DNA of 64,000 nt from CAYLMM01 sp964384825 (GTDB lineage Bacteria > Krumholzibacteriota > Krumholzibacteriia > LZORAL124-64-63). The notes beneath the pieces are model-generated. The model did no database searches. It saw only the letters and a program-made list of their open reading frames with translations, and was not told the DNA's origin. Location of the stretch: positions 1-64,000 of the forward strand of contig CAYLMM010000001.1 of the NCBI GenBank assembly GCA_964384825.1, read 5' to 3'. The position numbers and the translations under genes were made by a program. Below, piece after piece: positions 62,003 to 64,000 of this stretch. Within the stretch, counting starts at the first letter, position 1; each line of letters opens with the position of its first letter.

Positions 62003-62362
62003 CTAATCCATGACCGGGAAACGATCGGGATCGTCCCCCATGTCGATCAGGTAGGTGTCCCGGCTGAAATATGTCCGATGCCGGGTACCGGCCGGGATGC
62101 TGTAGACATCGCCCGACTGGAAATACTCGGTCTTGCCTTCGATCTCGAGCGTCATCTCGCCGGAGACCACCAGGCCCGTCTGCGTGCTGTGGGAATGGTC
62201 CGGAACCGAAGCGCCCTCGGGAAACATCATGAAGAGGACCTGCTTCTCCCGGTTCCGCAGGGAGTATCCGCCGGCGCCGGAAACGGGGATCTCGACACGG
62301 GGAAGCCCGAGAATGTCTTCGGGCCAGAAGGTGCTGCGAAGTTCGGATTTTTCGATCACCAT
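62003..62362 (-). CDS. Cupin domain protein
   Basis: 119 residues, a single cupin barrel: PDHSHSTQTGLVVSGEMTLEIEG holds the metal motif 1 (His, His and a Gln-Thr where Glu is common) and VYSIPAGTRHRTYF the second His. Metal binding is likely, with Gln in place of the usual Glu. Function unknown. The ATG at 62362 has GGAGG seven bases before it. The M16 gene ends convergently 19 bp away. Confidence 0.78.
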   Translation of the reverse strand: MVIEKSELRSTFWPEDILGLPRVEIPVSGAGGYSLRNREKQVLFMMFPEGASVPDHSHSTQTGLVVSGEMTLEIEGKTEYFQSGDVYSIPAGTRHRTYFSRDTYLIDMGDDPDRFPVMD

Positions 62363-62485
62363 GCACTGCCCTCCTGCGCGAGCTGGGAATTGGATGGCCT
62401 TCGACCCTGTCCAGACAGGTTACCCCAACAGCCGTCGATGGCAAGCCGGCCGGAGCCCGAAGCCCCGAAAACCCCTTTTACGGGA

Positions 62486-62962
62486 TCATGGACGGTAGTC
62501 CGCGCCCCGCATGGGAAGCGCCGGCGGGCCGTCCACCCATTCCGACTCCACGATCTCACCGAGGAAGCAGTCGTGATCCCCGGCCGGGAAACGGCCGGCC
62601 GAACGGCAGAGGAACCGGGCGGCGCAGCGCGCCAGGGCCGGCGTGCGGTCGCCGAGCAGGACGTGGTCGGTCTCGGACCATTTGTCGCGGTCGCGCTGGG
62701 AATGCATGCCGAAGAGGCGCGCCTCGTCCAGCTGGCCGGCCACCGGCAGCGAGACGGTGAATTCCTCGGCCGCGGCCAGCAGCTCGTGGCTGTGCCGGTC
62801 CGGGGAGACGGAGATCATCAGCAGGGGCGGATCGGTGGCGACGCGCGAGAGCCAGGCGACGGTCAGTCCGCCGCGGCGATCGCCGTCGCGCACGCCGACC
62901 ACGGCCACCGGCGCGGGCATCAGATTCAGGACATCGTCATGGGTACGGGTATCCGCGGACAT
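62486..62962 (-). CDS. Flavin reductase-like (FMN-binding split barrel) protein
   Basis: 158 residues from the ATG at 62962 (GGGAGG). LNLMPAPVAVVGVRDGDRRGGLTVAWLSRVATDPPLLMISVSPDRHSHELL is the FMN barrel core, and FTVSLPVAGQLDEARLFG follows. Resembles HpaC-type flavin reductases and flavoredoxins. It would supply reduced flavin or act as a flavodoxin-like carrier. The 123-bp gap to the cupin shows no promoter I could call. Confidence 0.8.
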   Translation of the reverse strand: MSADTRTHDDVLNLMPAPVAVVGVRDGDRRGGLTVAWLSRVATDPPLLMISVSPDRHSHELLAAAEEFTVSLPVAGQLDEARLFGMHSQRDRDKWSETDHVLLGDRTPALARCAARFLCRSAGRFPAGDHDCFLGEIVESEWVDGPPALPMRGADYRP

Positions 62963-63077
62963 GATTCCTCCCGGCAAGAGACGACTGCATCGATGATGAT
63001 GGGAAAATATGAGCAACGGGCCCCGGCGTCGAGAGAATCCGACGCGGGGCCCGTCCGGACGAGGAACGATCTGCGCC

Positions 63078-64000
63078 TCAAACCCCGGCGGGTTCAGGCT
63101 CCGGAATCCGGAGCGATGCGGGAATGCGGAATGTGAAGCATGCACCTTCCCCTTCGCGGCTTTCGACTCCGATCGTCCCTCCCAGCGCCAGCACCAGCTT
63201 GCGGCTGATATCCAGCCCCAGCCCGGTGCCTCCATGCTTGCGTGTCGTGCCCCGTTCGGCCTGGCTGAAGGCGTCGAAGATCGTGGCCAGGCGGTCGGCG
63301 GGAATCCCGCGGCCGGTGTCTTTGACGTTGACCTCGATCATCCGCCCGGCGACCGGACGGCAGGCGATCGTCACGCTGCCGCGGTCGGTGAACTTCACGG
63401 CGTTGCCGACGAGGTTCATCAGGATCTGACGGACGCGCGTCGGATCGCCCTGCAGTTCCCCGGCAACGCCGGGATCGATCTCGACCAGCATCTCGATCCC
63501 CTTGTCGCGGGCCGACGGCTTGAAGACCGAGGCGATCTCCGCGGCCATTTCGCGCAGGTCGTAAGGGATCATTTCCAGTTCCAGACGCCCGGCCTCGATC
63601 TTCGAGAGGTCGAGCACGTTGTTGATCAGCGAGAGCAGCACCTGGCCGCTCTCCTTGATCGAGCCGGCGAATTCCCGCGACTCGTCGGGCGTGACCGACG
63701 ACATCGTCAGCAGGTCGGCGAAACCGATGACGCAGGTCAGCGGCGTGCGGATCTCGTGCGACATCGACGCGAGGAACATGCTCTTGGTGCGGTTCGCCCG
63801 CTCGGCCTCGGCCCGGGCGCGCTGGGCCTCGCCCAGGGCCGCCTCCAGGGCCTCCTTGGCCTGCGCCAGATCGTTGGCCGTCTGCTCCTGCAGGATCAGG
63901 GCCTCGCGGGTCTCGGTGGTGGACCGCAGCAGCTTCTCGGTGTAGCCGCGGACCAGCGTCGCGACCCGCAGCTCGAGCGCCGTGTTCAGCTGCTGGCTGT
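63078..64000 (-). CDS. Sensor histidine kinase, C-terminal part (truncated by the window edge)
   Basis: The minus-strand frame is open from the stop at 63078 to the window end, about 307 codons. A coiled segment (about 70 residues, heptad Glu/Ala/Leu) runs into the H-box MFLASMSHEIRTPLTCVIGFADLL, then the catalytic ATPase domain: RQILMNLVGNAVKFTDRGSV (N-box), VKDTGRGIPADRLATIFDAFSQAERG (G1 and F boxes) and GTGLGLDISRKLV (G2). No receiver domain follows the kinase. The sensor part lies upstream, beyond base 64000. Signal unknown. Confidence 0.88.
   Translation of the reverse strand, partial: SQQLNTALELRVATLVRGYTEKLLRSTTETREALILQEQTANDLAQAKEALEAALGEAQRARAEAERANRTKSMFLASMSHEIRTPLTCVIGFADLLTMSSVTPDESREFAGSIKESGQVLLSLINNVLDLSKIEAGRLELEMIPYDLREMAAEIASVFKPSARDKGIEMLVEIDPGVAGELQGDPTRVRQILMNLVGNAVKFTDRGSVTIACRPVAGRMIEVNVKDTGRGIPADRLATIFDAFSQAERGTTRKHGGTGLGLDISRKLVLALGGTIGVESREGEGACFTFRIPASLRIPEPEPAGV

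Noticed and set aside
1..64000. CRISPR array, tRNA, rRNA, insertion sequence or prophage
   Set aside because: No spaced direct repeats, cloverleaf-like non-coding gaps, transposase or phage motifs were seen in the gaps between genes.

Overview
The window is a gene-dense, high-GC (roughly two-thirds G+C) bacterial chromosome segment with short intergenic gaps and many 4-bp start/stop overlaps (ATGA or GTGA). I see no rRNA, tRNA, CRISPR array, transposase or prophage gene. Outer-membrane and lipoprotein-like products (a beta-barrel protein with a signal peptide, two candidate lipoproteins) point to a Gram-negative cell. The 2-oxoacid:ferredoxin oxidoreductase, archaeal-type GAPDH homologue, ETF with a membrane quinone reductase and GH57 glucan enzymes suggest an uncultivated lineage, perhaps of the FCB group. 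That placement is a low-confidence inference; no marker gene here fixes the taxonomy.

Layout. 1-9.8 kb: the tail of a CHAT-domain protein, an inositol-monophosphatase-type enzyme with an LpdD-like partner, a membrane SpoIIE/PP2C phosphatase followed by a TPR protein, an archaeal-type GAPDH homologue, a HAD-IG nucleotidase and a TPR glycosyltransferase. 10-14.5 kb: SPOUT methyltransferase, DUF116 protein, UbiA prenyltransferase, adenosine deaminase, and an outer-membrane protein with a clear promoter and terminator. 14.5-17 kb: ahcY behind an ArsR-methyltransferase fusion, a likely SAH-sensing module. 17-22 kb: lpdA, a fused glcD-glcE and glcF in one operon. 22-29 kb: an MFS transporter, etfBA, then a convergent flavin oxidoreductase and a membrane Fe-S protein resembling ETF:quinone oxidoreductases. 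A large palindromic element lies between etfA and the flavin oxidoreductase.

29-35 kb: a co-directional nucleotide-sugar operon (CoA-binding protein, two SDR dehydratase/reductase paralogues, UDP-glucose dehydrogenase, DegT aminotransferase) ending in a degenerate hydroxymethylbilane-synthase-like protein. 35-42 kb: a pyrimidine operon on the minus strand, pyrR-pyrB-pyrC-TPR lipoprotein-pyrK-pyrD, with a readable PyrR-type attenuator. 42-47 kb: dus with a LysM/TPR lipoprotein, and korAB. 47-56 kb: a GT4 glycosyltransferase and a nitrilase-family amidase, then a glycogen/alpha-glucan operon (two GH57 enzymes, glgA, glgC, a small unknown protein). 56-64 kb: a DUF3473-type polysaccharide deacetylase, a CLC channel with CBS domains, an M16 peptidase, a cupin, a flavin reductase-like protein, and the kinase core of a truncated sensor histidine kinase.

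The most interesting points are the PyrR attenuator, the ahcY/ArsR-MTase unit with direct repeats at the predicted start site, the 31-bp-arm palindrome beside etfA, the ETF/membrane reductase set, the HemC-like protein in a sugar operon, and an inverted repeat bracketing the glucan operon promoter. All start sites, promoters and RNA structures were read by eye and are predictions.
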